Origin: Clostridiales bacterium UBA6388
GTDB taxonomy: Bacteria > Bacillota > Clostridia > Oscillospirales > Oscillospiraceae
Direction: 5' to 3'
NCBI GenBank assembly: GCA_002437575.1
Contig: DJQK01000031.1
Coordinates: forward strand, 1 to 13,691
DNA length: 13,691 nt
The position numbers and the translations under genes are program-made. Below, one piece after another: positions 5,619 through 13,332 of this stretch. Positions within the stretch are counted from its first letter, which is position 1. The number at the start of each line of letters is the position of its first letter. The notes beneath the pieces were generated by a model. The model was not told the origin of the DNA. It did not search any database and saw nothing but the letters and a program-made list of their open reading frames with translations.

Positions 5619-7415
5619 ATGCAGAAGCAAATTCGTTCGCGCGAGCAGATCGCGCGGGAAGATACATGGGCAATTGAGGATCTGTACAAAACGGACGCGG
5701 ACTGGCTCTCGGATCTCGAGAAGCTCAAGGCGCTGGGGTTGAAGCTTCCGGACTACGCGGGCAAAATTTCCAAAAACGCGGAAAGCCTGCTGGAATACCA
5801 GAAGCTGGGCGAGGAAATTTCCGTTTTGCTGGACCGGTTGGCGAACTACGCGCAGCGAAAGAGCGACGAGGACACGAGAAACCCCATCTATCAGGATCTT
5901 GTCGGCAAGCTCACAAAGGTTTGGGTGCAGCTGGGGGCCGACACGGCCTTTGAGGTGCCGGAGCTTCTTTCTATTTCGGAGGAAGACATGGCGCGGTTTT
6001 ATGAGGAAGTCCCGGACTTGAAGCTCTACAAGCGGCACTTTGACGCCATCCGCCGCAAGCGGGCGCATATTTTATCCGAGCGCGAGGAAAAGCTTCTTGC
6101 GATGGCAGGCGAGATGGCCGGAACGCCGGAGGAGGTCTATTCTCTTTTTGCAGACGCCGACCTGACCTTCCGGCCCGCTTTGGACAAGGATGGAGCAGAG
6201 CACCCCATCACGCAGGGAAGCTACATTGCGGCGATGGAATCCAGTGATCGCGTCCTGCGCAAAAATGCCTTTGAGAGCCTGTATGCGGGCTTCGGCGCGT
6301 ATAAAAATTCGGTCGCGGCGATGCTGGCGGGGCAGGTCAAGCAGCTCGAATTTTTCTCAAAGGCGCGAAACTACGCCTCGCCTCTGGAAGCTTCTCTGGA
6401 TGCAACGGAGGTTCCTGTGAGCGTGTATCACGAGCTGATCGCCGCCGTGCACCGGAATCTGGACAAAATGCACCGCTACACGCAGCTTCGCAAGAAGCTT
6501 TTAGGGCTCGAGGAGCTTCATATGTACGATCTTTACACGCCGCTGGTCGAAACGTCTGATGAACGCATCCCATTTGCCGAGGCAAAAAAGACCGTCGCCG
6601 AAGCGCTGGGCGTCATGGGGCCGCGCTATGGGGCGATTTTGCGCGAGGGCTTTGAAAATCGCTGGATCGATGTCTACGAGAACGTGGGCAAGCGCTCGGG
6701 CGCATATTCGGCCGGGGCCCGCGTGCATCCGTATGTGCTGCTCAACTACACCGGAACGCTGGACAGCGAGTTTACGCTGGCACACGAGATGGGTCACGCG
6801 ATCCATTCGTATCTGTCCAATAAGACGCAGCCGGTCGTGTACTCGGACTACGTCATTTTCGTGGCCGAGGTCGCGTCGACCTGCAACGAGGCGCTTTTGA
6901 TGCAGCATCTGCTCAAAAAGACGACGGACAAAAAAGAACGTGCCTATCTCATCAACCACTTTTTAGAGCAGTTCCGCACCACGCTCTACCGGCAGACGAT
7001 GTTCGCCGAGTTCGAGCTCAAAATGGCCGAGCTTTCTTCCTCCGGCGTGACGCTGACGGCGGACGTTCTGTGCGAGCAGTACCGCAGGCTCAACGAAGCG
7101 TACTACGGCCCCGACATCGTTCTCGATGACGAAATTGCGCTCGAGTGGGCGAGGATCCCGCACTTCTACTATAATTATTACGTGTTCCAGTACGCGACCG
7201 GCTACGCCGCGGCCATTGCGCTCTCCGAGGGCATTCTCGCGGAGGGAGAACCGGCAGTCGAGCGGTACCTCGGCTTTTTGTCCGGCGGGTGCAGCAAAAG
7301 CCCCATCGAGCTTCTCAGGGGCGCGGGCGTGGATATGACGACGGCAGAGCCGGTCGAGAAGGCGCTTGGCCTGTTCGGAGCGCTGCTCGACGAAATGGAG
7401 GCGCTGACGGCGTAA
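5619..7415 (+). CDS. pepF: Oligoendopeptidase F (M3B metallopeptidase)
   Basis: 598 residues, the family length of about 600. I chose ATG 5619 because GGAGGA (5607-5612) sits six bases before it; a TTG at 5601 in the same frame is less likely. The N-terminus begins with the family's 'W.i.dly' pattern (TWAIEDLYKTDADW), followed by the helical oligopeptidase F N-terminal domain, and then the M3 catalytic domain. The zinc site is complete: H389-E390-M-G-H393 in TLAHEMGHAIHSYLS, with E417 in VAEVASTCNEALL as the third ligand. The C-terminal part has HFYYNYYVFQYATGYAAA, characteristic of PepF substrate binding. It is a cytosolic zinc peptidase that cleaves peptides of about 6-17 residues, serving peptide nutrition and turnover. 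The following 88-residue gene overlaps its stop codon. Confidence 0.95.
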   Translation: MQKQIRSREQIAREDTWAIEDLYKTDADWLSDLEKLKALGLKLPDYAGKISKNAESLLEYQKLGEEISVLLDRLANYAQRKSDEDTRNPIYQDLVGKLTKVWVQLGADTAFEVPELLSISEEDMARFYEEVPDLKLYKRHFDAIRRKRAHILSEREEKLLAMAGEMAGTPEEVYSLFADADLTFRPALDKDGAEHPITQGSYIAAMESSDRVLRKNAFESLYAGFGAYKNSVAAMLAGQVKQLEFFSKARNYASPLEASLDATEVPVSVYHELIAAVHRNLDKMHRYTQLRKKLLGLEELHMYDLYTPLVETSDERIPFAEAKKTVAEALGVMGPRYGAILREGFENRWIDVYENVGKRSGAYSAGARVHPYVLLNYTGTLDSEFTLAHEMGHAIHSYLSNKTQPVVYSDYVIFVAEVASTCNEALLMQHLLKKTTDKKERAYLINHFLEQFRTTLYRQTMFAEFELKMAELSSSGVTLTADVLCEQYRRLNEAYYGPDIVLDDEIALEWARIPHFYYNYYVFQYATGYAAAIALSEGILAEGEPAVERYLGFLSGGCSKSPIELLRGAGVDMTTAEPVEKALGLFGALLDEMEALTA

Positions 7416-7681
7416 TGGAAGAGCTCTTTTTACCGGTGCTGCACAGCTTTGAAAATAACAACGTCTTTACCGGAAGCTACGGTCCGCTTCGCTTCAAGGT
7501 CACGCCGGCCATCACGATGAAAAATCCGAAGGAGGTCGACATGGAAGCCAGCTCCATGACCGTCGAGCTCTGGCATGGTCCGTATTGCTACGAGAAAAGC
7601 GAGATGGAAACGCAGGAAACCTTTCCCCTGAGTGAAGAAGGACGCGAGAATATGCGCAAATTCTTGCTGGAACACGTGTAA
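7415..7681 (+). CDS. Hypothetical 88-aa protein coupled to pepF
   Basis: The ATG at 7415-7417 shares its A with the TAA of pepF (TAATG), the classic layout for translational coupling by re-initiation. The same frame can be extended upstream inside pepF, but that has no supported start. The product is acidic and soluble with no signal peptide or membrane segment: a likely beta-rich first half (GPLRFKVTPAITM, MTVELWHGPYCYE) and a short C-terminal helix (EGRENMRKFLLEHV). One Cys is present (C58). I recognise no named family. The tight coupling suggests it is made in proportion to PepF and may act with it, which is inference from gene order only. Confidence 0.7.
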   Translation: MEELFLPVLHSFENNNVFTGSYGPLRFKVTPAITMKNPKEVDMEASSMTVELWHGPYCYEKSEMETQETFPLSEEGRENMRKFLLEHV

Positions 7682-7686
7682 AGACT

Positions 7687-7718
7687 TTGCCCGGGAGACG
7701 TTCTTCCGGGCAATTTTT
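7687..7718 (+). terminator. Terminator of the pepF operon
   Basis: TTGCCCGG (7687-7694) pairs with CCGGGCAA (7706-7713) around an 11-base loop, followed by TTTTT (7714-7718). It begins six bases after the stop codon. Confidence 0.88.
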
Positions 7719-7728
7719 CGTCCGTGGG

Positions 7729-7757
7729 TTGTCCTCGAGAGAAGAACATGATAGAAT
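7729..7757 (+). promoter_or_regulatory. Promoter of the cysteine desulfidase-like gene
   Basis: TTGTCC (7729-7734), 17 bp, TAGAAT (7752-7757). Start expected near 7764; the short leader contains AAAAGGAGC before the ATG at 7793. Confidence 0.7.
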
Positions 7758-7792
7758 AAAAGCAGGAAACTTGACGAAAAGGAGCTTACACG

Positions 7793-9073
7793 ATGGAACG
7801 AACGAGCCTTACCTATCAGACCTATGTGGAAATATTGAAGCGGGAGCTGGTTTGCGCGATGGGCTGCACAGAGCCGATCGCCATTGCCTACTGCGCCGCC
7901 GCGGCGAGACGGGCGCTGGGCTGTCTTCCGGCGCGCATCGAGGTCGCGGCCAGCGGCAACATCATCAAAAACGTCAAGAGCGTCATCGTTCCGAATACCG
8001 GCGGCCTTCGCGGCATTGCGGCGGCTGCGGCCATCGGCGCGTTGGCAGGAGACGCGCAGGCGGGGCTTCAGGTGCTCGCGCACGTGACGCCCGATGAGAT
8101 CGCCGCGCTTCCGGATTACATCGAAAAAACGGAATTTGAACTTTCCGCGGCGGAAACGGAATATCTTCTGGACATCGAAGTGACGGTGCGGGCAAGGGGC
8201 CATTTTGCCGTCGTGCGGGCCGTGCGGGAGCACACGAACATCGTGCTGATCGAAACGGACGCGGGCGTGCTGTTTTCCAAAGACCCCGACGAAGAGGCCG
8301 CGCCGGCCGCCGACACGCCCGATTATTCGCTTCTGAACGTCGCGGACATCTGCGAGTTTGCAGACACGTGCGACTTATCCGACGTGCGGGAACTTCTCGA
8401 CCGGCAGCTTTCGTGCAACTGCGCCATTGCCGAGGAGGGGCTTCGCGGAGAGTACGGCGCGTCCATCGGCAAGGTGCTGCTCACAGCCTACGGAGACGAT
8501 GTGAGGACACGTGCGCGGGCTTACGCGGCGGCGGCTTCGGATGCGCGGATGAATGGGTGCGATCTGCCGGTGGTCATCAACTCCGGCTCGGGCAATCAGG
8601 GCATCACGGCCTGCCTTCCGGTGTGGGTGTACGCAAAGGAGCTCGGCGTTCCGGACGAGAAGCTTTACAGAGCCCTTCTGGTTTCGAACCTTGTGACGCT
8701 GCATGGAAAAAACGGCATCGGAAGGTTATCGGCCTACTGCGGCGCGGTCAGTGCGGGCGCAGGCGCGGGCGCGGGCATCACATATCTGTCTGGCGGCGGC
8801 TGCCGCGAAATTTCGCACACGATCGTAAACGCGCTGGCCGTCACGTCCGGCATCGTCTGCGACGGCGCAAAATCCTCCTGCGCGGCGAAAATTTCGATGG
8901 CCGTGGAGGCGGGGATCCTCGGCTTTGAAATGTTCCGCTGCGGCCGGCAGTTCTACGGCGGCGACGGACTGGTCGCGAAGGGCGTGGAAAACTCGATCGC
9001 GAATTTCAGCAGGCTCGGCCGCGTCGGAATGCGCGAAACGGACAAGGAAATTATCCGCATGATGACAGAATAA
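7793..9073 (+). CDS. L-cysteine desulfidase / serine dehydratase alpha-type Fe-S enzyme (UPF0597, CyuA/YhaM-like)
   Basis: 426 residues, starting after AAGGAG, matching the single-chain UPF0597 family (E. coli CyuA/YhaM, archaeal L-cysteine desulfidase). Family landmarks: AMGCTEPIAIAY (22-33), SGNIIKNVKSVIVPNTGG (54-71), INSGSGNQGI (262-271), LHGKNGIGRLSAYCGAVSAG (303-322) and VCDGAKSSCAAK (355-366). C25, C316 and C356 are the likely three ligands of a site-differentiated [4Fe-4S] cluster; the 40-residue gap between the last two agrees, as I recall, with the ligands of the Methanocaldococcus enzyme. The reaction is probably removal of sulfide and ammonia from L-cysteine to give pyruvate, or ammonia from L-serine; sequence alone does not separate them. 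The enzyme is cytosolic and oxygen-sensitive, which suits an anaerobe. It has its own promoter and terminator and no adjacent transporter or regulator. Confidence 0.88.
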   Translation: MERTSLTYQTYVEILKRELVCAMGCTEPIAIAYCAAAARRALGCLPARIEVAASGNIIKNVKSVIVPNTGGLRGIAAAAAIGALAGDAQAGLQVLAHVTPDEIAALPDYIEKTEFELSAAETEYLLDIEVTVRARGHFAVVRAVREHTNIVLIETDAGVLFSKDPDEEAAPAADTPDYSLLNVADICEFADTCDLSDVRELLDRQLSCNCAIAEEGLRGEYGASIGKVLLTAYGDDVRTRARAYAAAASDARMNGCDLPVVINSGSGNQGITACLPVWVYAKELGVPDEKLYRALLVSNLVTLHGKNGIGRLSAYCGAVSAGAGAGAGITYLSGGGCREISHTIVNALAVTSGIVCDGAKSSCAAKISMAVEAGILGFEMFRCGRQFYGGDGLVAKGVENSIANFSRLGRVGMRETDKEIIRMMTE

Positions 9074-9090
9074 ACCTGACAAAAAGCAGA

Positions 9091-9121
9091 CGTGCTGGGA
9101 CAATTTCCCGGCACGTTTTTT
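9091..9121 (+). terminator. Terminator of the cysteine desulfidase-like gene
   Basis: CGTGCTGGGA (9091-9100) pairs with TCCCGGCACG (9106-9115) with one G-U, loop CAATT, followed by six T. It begins 17 bp after the stop codon. Confidence 0.92.
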
Positions 9122-9154
9122 GCGCTGGGAAAATGTTTCGAAAATTGTAACTTT

Positions 9155-9171
9155 TGTATCCAAATGTATCC
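9155..9171 (+). promoter_or_regulatory. Direct repeat upstream of the exporter operon
   Basis: TGTATCC occurs at 9155-9161 and again at 9165-9171, exactly one helical turn apart, about 125 bp before the adaptor gene. This is the geometry of a response-regulator or dimeric activator site. A clear promoter is not visible in 9122-9295: TTGTAA (9145-9150) is a possible -35 without a good -10, and TATTCT further down lacks a -35. Confidence 0.3.
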
Positions 9172-9295
9172 GAAAGTTCACAAAAGCTTCAGGAAAGCGG
9201 CGCTGGATGGCGGTATTCTTTAAGACAGTATTTTCGGGGAGTGTTTGTCCGCGCTGTTTTTCCTGCGCGGACGCCTCACACAAAGGAGCAAAGCC

Positions 9296-11086
9296 ATGGC
9301 CACGGAAGAATTGAAGCAGGAAGTCAAAAAGCCAAAGCGGAAGAAGCGGAAGCTCAAAAAGCGCTGGATCGTACTGGCGGTCGTTGCGCTCGCCGCGGCG
9401 GCGGGCTTTTTCCTGCGCAAAAAAGGAAGCGGAGCGCAGACGGTCCTCGCCTCCGACACACAAGTTTTAAGCTATCAGGATCTGGAGTCCAGCGTCAGCG
9501 CCACGGGAACGGTCGAGAGCAGCGAGACGACGAAGGTCTATTCGACGCTTGCTTATCAGGTAAAAGACGTTCTGGTCGAGGTCGGCGACGTGGTGCACGA
9601 AGGCGATCTGCTGGCAGAGCTCGACGGAGAACCGGTCGAAAACCAGCTGGCCACGCAGAAGGCATCTCTGGAGACGGCCTCTGGAAGCGCAGGCGCGCAG
9701 GTGCAGAGCGCGTATGACGCGTATGATAATTACAAGCAGGGCCTCGACGCGGGGCTCAACGCCAGCTTAATTGGCGCGCAGTCGCAGGTCGACACGGCGT
9801 ATGACGCGTATGTCCGCGCCCAGAACGCCTATGACCGGTACAAGGAAAACGTGGAGCTCGGCGAAAACACGCAGGTCTTGTCCGTCGAAGCCCAGCGCAA
9901 CAGCGCCGCCTCCGCGCTCGAGCAGGCCGAGGAAGCGGAACGGACTGCCAGAAAATCGGTCAATACACTGAACGATTCCCTGAACGAGATCGAAACACGG
10001 TTAGAAGAGATCGACGAAGCGCTCAAGACGCCGGATACGTTAGAGCCGGGGCAGCTTGAGCAGCTCACGACAGAAAAGACGCAGCTGGAAACGCAGAAAA
10101 CGCAGCTGGAAACGAATCTGGAGACCGCAAAGGACGGCCTTCGTCAGGCGCAGTCAGCGGTCGACACGGCGCAGTCTTCCTATGATATCGCGCAGGCAAG
10201 CTACAACGCGGCGCTTCGCGGAGAGGATCAGGCACTGAGCGATTATGCAGACGCCGTGGACAGCGCGTGGAAGGCGTATCAGACGGCGCTGACGAGTCTG
10301 GACTCGACGAAAAAGGGCACCGAAGATCAGTTGGAGTCGTTCTCCGACACTCTGGCCGCAGCCAACGCGGGGGCCAATATGTCGGTCTCCGAAGAGGCCA
10401 TCCGGCAGTTGAATGAAACGCTCGACGACACGAAGATCACCGCGCCCGTCTCCGGCACCGTCACAGCCGTTTACGCCACCGTCGGCGGCTCGGGCTCGGG
10501 GCTTCTGTTCGTCATTGAAGATATGGATAACCTTGTTGTCTCCACGAGCGTCAAGGGCTACGATCTTGGCAGCGTGAAGACCGGTATGGCGGTCGAAATT
10601 AAATCCGACGCGACCGGCGACGCCGTCATCCCCGGCACGCTCACAAGCATCGCGCCCACGGCGAAAAAGAACCAGCTGGGAGACACCGAAAGCTCGTCCG
10701 ATCCGTCGTTTGAAGCAGAGGTCAGGGTCGAAAGCGTTTCCTCCGGCCTTCGCATCGGCATGGAGGCAAGGCTCAGCTACATCATCGACAGAGCCGACCA
10801 CGTGCTGGCCGTTCCGTATGAAGCGGTCTACACCGACGAAACCGGAAACAGCGCCATTTTGATTCTGCGGCCGCAGGAAAAAGACAGCTATCTTGTTGAA
10901 TCCCTGCCCGTCACCACGGGACTCGATGACGATCTGGATATCGCGGTCTCCGGCGCGGGTGTGGAAGAAGGGCTGCGCGTCATCACCGACGCAAAAACGT
11001 ATCTTTCCTATGTCGGAAAAACCGTCACGCTCGCACAGGCCACGGGCTTTGAGGACATGATGGCGCAGATGGAGGTGTATCAATGA
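9296..11086 (+). CDS. Membrane-fusion/adaptor protein of a MacAB/YknXYZ-type exporter
   Basis: Starts at ATG 9296 with AAAGGAG upstream; the frame opens at 9245 but without a site. 596 residues: a very basic cytosolic N-terminus (KKPKRKKRKLKKR, 11-23), one membrane anchor (24-40), the first half of a biotinyl-lipoyl domain (about 68-112), a long Gln/Ala/Glu-rich alpha-helical hairpin (about 113-380, e.g. QLEQLTTEKTQLETQKTQLE), the second lipoyl half (TKITAPVSGTVTAVYATVGG, 379-398), then beta-barrel and membrane-proximal domains (405-580). This is the HlyD/MacA/YknX order. The helical hairpin, near 265 residues, is much longer than in most MacA proteins. The adaptor should sit outside the membrane and couple the permease to substrate exit. 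The ribosome binding site of the ATPase gene lies inside its 3' end. Confidence 0.9.
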   Translation: MATEELKQEVKKPKRKKRKLKKRWIVLAVVALAAAAGFFLRKKGSGAQTVLASDTQVLSYQDLESSVSATGTVESSETTKVYSTLAYQVKDVLVEVGDVVHEGDLLAELDGEPVENQLATQKASLETASGSAGAQVQSAYDAYDNYKQGLDAGLNASLIGAQSQVDTAYDAYVRAQNAYDRYKENVELGENTQVLSVEAQRNSAASALEQAEEAERTARKSVNTLNDSLNEIETRLEEIDEALKTPDTLEPGQLEQLTTEKTQLETQKTQLETNLETAKDGLRQAQSAVDTAQSSYDIAQASYNAALRGEDQALSDYADAVDSAWKAYQTALTSLDSTKKGTEDQLESFSDTLAAANAGANMSVSEEAIRQLNETLDDTKITAPVSGTVTAVYATVGGSGSGLLFVIEDMDNLVVSTSVKGYDLGSVKTGMAVEIKSDATGDAVIPGTLTSIAPTAKKNQLGDTESSSDPSFEAEVRVESVSSGLRIGMEARLSYIIDRADHVLAVPYEAVYTDETGNSAILILRPQEKDSYLVESLPVTTGLDDDLDIAVSGAGVEEGLRVITDAKTYLSYVGKTVTLAQATGFEDMMAQMEVYQ

Positions 11087-11802
11087 GCGCGCGGCAGCTG
11101 ATCCGGATGCGCGGGATCGTCAAGCGGTTTTACATCGGCCAGCCGAACGAGCTGGAAATATTGCACGGGATCGATCTGGACGTGCAGGAGGGGGAGTTTG
11201 TCTCCATCGTCGGCGCGTCCGGCTCCGGAAAATCCACGCTCATGAACATGATCGGCGTTCTTGACCGGCCTACGGAGGGAACGTACTGGCTAGACGGCAC
11301 AGACGTGCAGGACGCGGAGGACGACGAGCTCTCGCAGATTCGGAACCGGAAGATCGGCTTCGTCTTTCAGAACTTCAACCTCATTTCGCGCACGAACGCG
11401 CTCCGGAACGTCGAGCTTCCGATGATGTACGCGGGGATCTCGCAGAAGGTGCGGACCAGGCGGGCCGAAGAGCTTCTGGACCTTGTCGGCATGGCTGACC
11501 GCATGGATCATCAGCCGAACGAGCTCTCCGGCGGCCAGAAGCAGCGCGTCGCGATCGCCCGGGCGATGGCAAACGACCCGGCCATTATTCTGGCCGACGA
11601 GCCGACCGGCGCACTCGACAGCAAGACCGGCCGCATGGTCATGGACCTGTTCCATCAGCTCAACCGCGAGCAGGGAAAGACGATCGTTTTAATTACGCAC
11701 AATCAGGAGCTGGCCGCGGAGACGGGGCGGGTTCTTACCATGCGCGACGGTATTTTGTACACAAACGGCGAAAGGGGCGCGAGAGAAGATGGGACTTCGT
11801 GA
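11083..11802 (+). CDS. ABC transporter ATP-binding protein (MacB/YknY/LolD type)
   Basis: 239 residues. The start overlaps the adaptor's stop as ATGA, with GGAGGT seven bases before. All nucleotide-binding motifs are intact: Walker A GASGSGKST (44-52), Q-loop Gln96 in FQNFNL, signature LSGGQ (148-152), Walker B IILADEP (168-174) with the catalytic Glu173, D-loop GALDS (176-180) and switch His206 in LITHN. The NFNLI after the Q-loop and the short length are typical of the MacB/LolD subfamily, which drives mechanotransmission permeases rather than pumping through a channel. It is cytosolic and would form a dimer on two copies of the permease encoded next. Confidence 0.95.
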   Translation: MSARQLIRMRGIVKRFYIGQPNELEILHGIDLDVQEGEFVSIVGASGSGKSTLMNMIGVLDRPTEGTYWLDGTDVQDAEDDELSQIRNRKIGFVFQNFNLISRTNALRNVELPMMYAGISQKVRTRRAEELLDLVGMADRMDHQPNELSGGQKQRVAIARAMANDPAIILADEPTGALDSKTGRMVMDLFHQLNREQGKTIVLITHNQELAAETGRVLTMRDGILYTNGERGAREDGTS

Positions 11803-13069
11803 ATCCGTCCGCCTCGCGTTCGAGGGGCTGAAGGCAAACAAAATGCGGGCGATTTTGACGATGCTCGGCATCATCATCGGCATTGCCGCCGTCATCGGCA
11901 TTCTGACCGTGGGCGATGGCCTGTCCGGCTACATCAACGGCACGATGAGCGATCTCGGCGCGTCGTCGATCATCGTCACGCTTCAGGAAAAAGAGCGCGA
12001 GGCCGTGTCCAGTGACGACATGATGTCGATGATGGTCATGAAGCAGCCCGAAGCGTCCGACCTCATCTCCCCGGAGATGATCGAGGCCATGCAGGAACAG
12101 TTCGGTACCAGACTTTCCGCCGTGAGCCTTTCAGAATCCGCCGGAAGCGGCAAGGCCAAGGACGGAAGATCCTACGCGAACGTGACGGCGATGGGCGTCA
12201 ACGAGGGCTTTTTCACGGTCAACGATGTGAAATTGTCCGCAGGACGCTTTTTGCAGCAGAAGGACGACGACGGCCGGCGCATGGTCTGCGTGGCAAGCGA
12301 CCGGCTGGTCAACAATCTTTTTGACGGCGACACGGAAAAAGCGCTCGGGCAGGAGGTGCTCGTGCAGCTGACAAACGGCAGCTATACCTTCCGCATTGTC
12401 GGCATTTACAAATACGAGCAGTCGGCGCTGTATTTTTCGACGGCGTCGGATAAGGACCTCGCGACGTCTTTATACATTCCGCTGTCAACGGCCAAGCAGC
12501 TCACGGGCGCCTCGCGCGGGTACTCGAACATCACCGTGCAGGCCGCCGTGGGAGAAAGCAGCACGGAAATTGCCGCCGAGGTCAAAAATTATCTGGCAAG
12601 GTTCTACCGCACGAACGAAAATTACACCGTCACGGCCATCAGCATGGACACGATGATATCGTCCGTCGACTCGATGATGAACACGCTCTCGGTCGCAATT
12701 TCCGTCATCGCGGGGATATCGCTTCTCGTCGGAGGCATCGGCGTGATGAACATCATGCTCGTCTCCGTCACCGAGCGTACACGCGAAATTGGAACGCGAA
12801 AGGCCTTGGGCGCGACGAACGGCAACATCCGCATCCAGTTCGTGGTCGAAAGCGTGATCATCTGCCTTGTCGGCGGCGCGATCGGCATCGCCCTCGGCGC
12901 GGTGATGGGCTATGTGGGAAGTGGGCTTCTTCACAACGCGGTGCTTCCGAGCATCGGGGCGATCGCGCTGGCGTTCTGCTTTTCCCTCGCCGTTGGCGTG
13001 TTCTTTGGCTATTACCCCGCGAACAAGGCGGCGATGATGGACCCCATCGAGGCTTTGCGGTACGAATGA
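11789..13069 (+). CDS. ABC transporter permease (MacB/FtsX family)
   Basis: 426 residues; the ATG at 11789 overlaps the ATPase gene by 14 bases, which supports coupled translation. The ribosome binding site is weak (GAGAGAAG), again fitting coupling. The topology is classical for MacB: a membrane helix at 20-42 (with ILTMLGIIIGIAAVIG), an extracellular MacB core domain (about 45-285), and three C-terminal helices (299-324, 352-376, 387-408). FtsX landmarks are ERTREIGTRKALGA (329-342) and the closing YPANKAAMMDPIEALRYE (409-426). With the adaptor and ATPase it forms a tripartite exporter comparable to B. subtilis YknXYZ; related systems handle peptides, bacteriocins or macrolides. No peptide substrate gene or two-component system is next to it in this window. 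No clear terminator follows. Confidence 0.95.
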   Translation: MGLRESVRLAFEGLKANKMRAILTMLGIIIGIAAVIGILTVGDGLSGYINGTMSDLGASSIIVTLQEKEREAVSSDDMMSMMVMKQPEASDLISPEMIEAMQEQFGTRLSAVSLSESAGSGKAKDGRSYANVTAMGVNEGFFTVNDVKLSAGRFLQQKDDDGRRMVCVASDRLVNNLFDGDTEKALGQEVLVQLTNGSYTFRIVGIYKYEQSALYFSTASDKDLATSLYIPLSTAKQLTGASRGYSNITVQAAVGESSTEIAAEVKNYLARFYRTNENYTVTAISMDTMISSVDSMMNTLSVAISVIAGISLLVGGIGVMNIMLVSVTERTREIGTRKALGATNGNIRIQFVVESVIICLVGGAIGIALGAVMGYVGSGLLHNAVLPSIGAIALAFCFSLAVGVFFGYYPANKAAMMDPIEALRYE

Positions 13070-13114
13070 GCGTGTAAAATATTTGTTAAAACGCAGAGCT
13101 ACAGAAAAAAACGC

Positions 13115-13143
13115 TTGCGCGGCGGGGAAAATTCTGCTATAAT
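13115..13143 (+). promoter_or_regulatory. Promoter of the leader RNA / sodium-pump operon
   Basis: TTGCGC (13115-13120), exactly 17 bp, consensus TATAAT (13138-13143). Transcription should begin near 13150, about 183 nt before the first start codon. Confidence 0.88.
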
Positions 13144-13149
13144 ACGGCC

Positions 13150-13240
13150 TATCTTATAGCAAGAGGAAGTAGCCGGCGGGAAACCGCGACAGTCGGCGTC
13201 AGAACGGCCCTTGGGCCCGCTGCTGGATGAAATGGCAAAA
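13150..13240 (+). ncRNA. Structured 5' leader, candidate riboswitch aptamer of unrecognised class
   Basis: Between promoter and terminator the transcript can fold compactly. GTAGC (13170-13174) pairs with GCTGC near 13219-13223. Inside this, one arm has GCGG-GAAA-CCGC with a GNRA tetraloop and an outer GCCG/CGGC pairing, and a second arm has GGCC-CTTG-GGCC. A purine-rich GAGGAAG precedes the junction and CTGGATGAAATGGC follows it. This is a three-way-junction aptamer-like layout directly followed by an intrinsic terminator. The gene behind it pumps Na+, so a ligand linked to Na+ (as for the published Na+ riboswitch class) or to the decarboxylated acid is plausible, but I could not match the sequence to a known consensus. 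Confidence 0.6.
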
Positions 13241-13278
13241 CTCTGGTTTTCGCATTGCGCGAGAGCCAGAGTTTTTTT
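13240..13278 (+). terminator. Leader terminator (attenuator) before the sodium-pump gene
   Basis: The left arm CTCTGGTTTTCGC begins near 13241 and pairs over 13 positions (two G-U) with GCGAGAGCCAGAG, loop ATTGC, followed by seven T (13272-13278). It stands about 55 bp before the start codon and after a promoter with no ORF between, so its natural role is conditional termination of the downstream operon. Confidence 0.88.
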
Positions 13279-13332
13279 ACATTTCAGGGCGCGTCCTCTG
13301 CGGAAAACCTGAATGAAGAAGGAGAGACCTGC

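Noticed and set aside
13158..13240. yybP-ykoY (Mn2+) or T-box identity for the leader RNA
   Set aside because: GAGGAAGTAGC recalls the opening of such elements, but the other conserved strands (the second yybP-ykoY internal loop, the T-box TGGNACCGCG) are absent.
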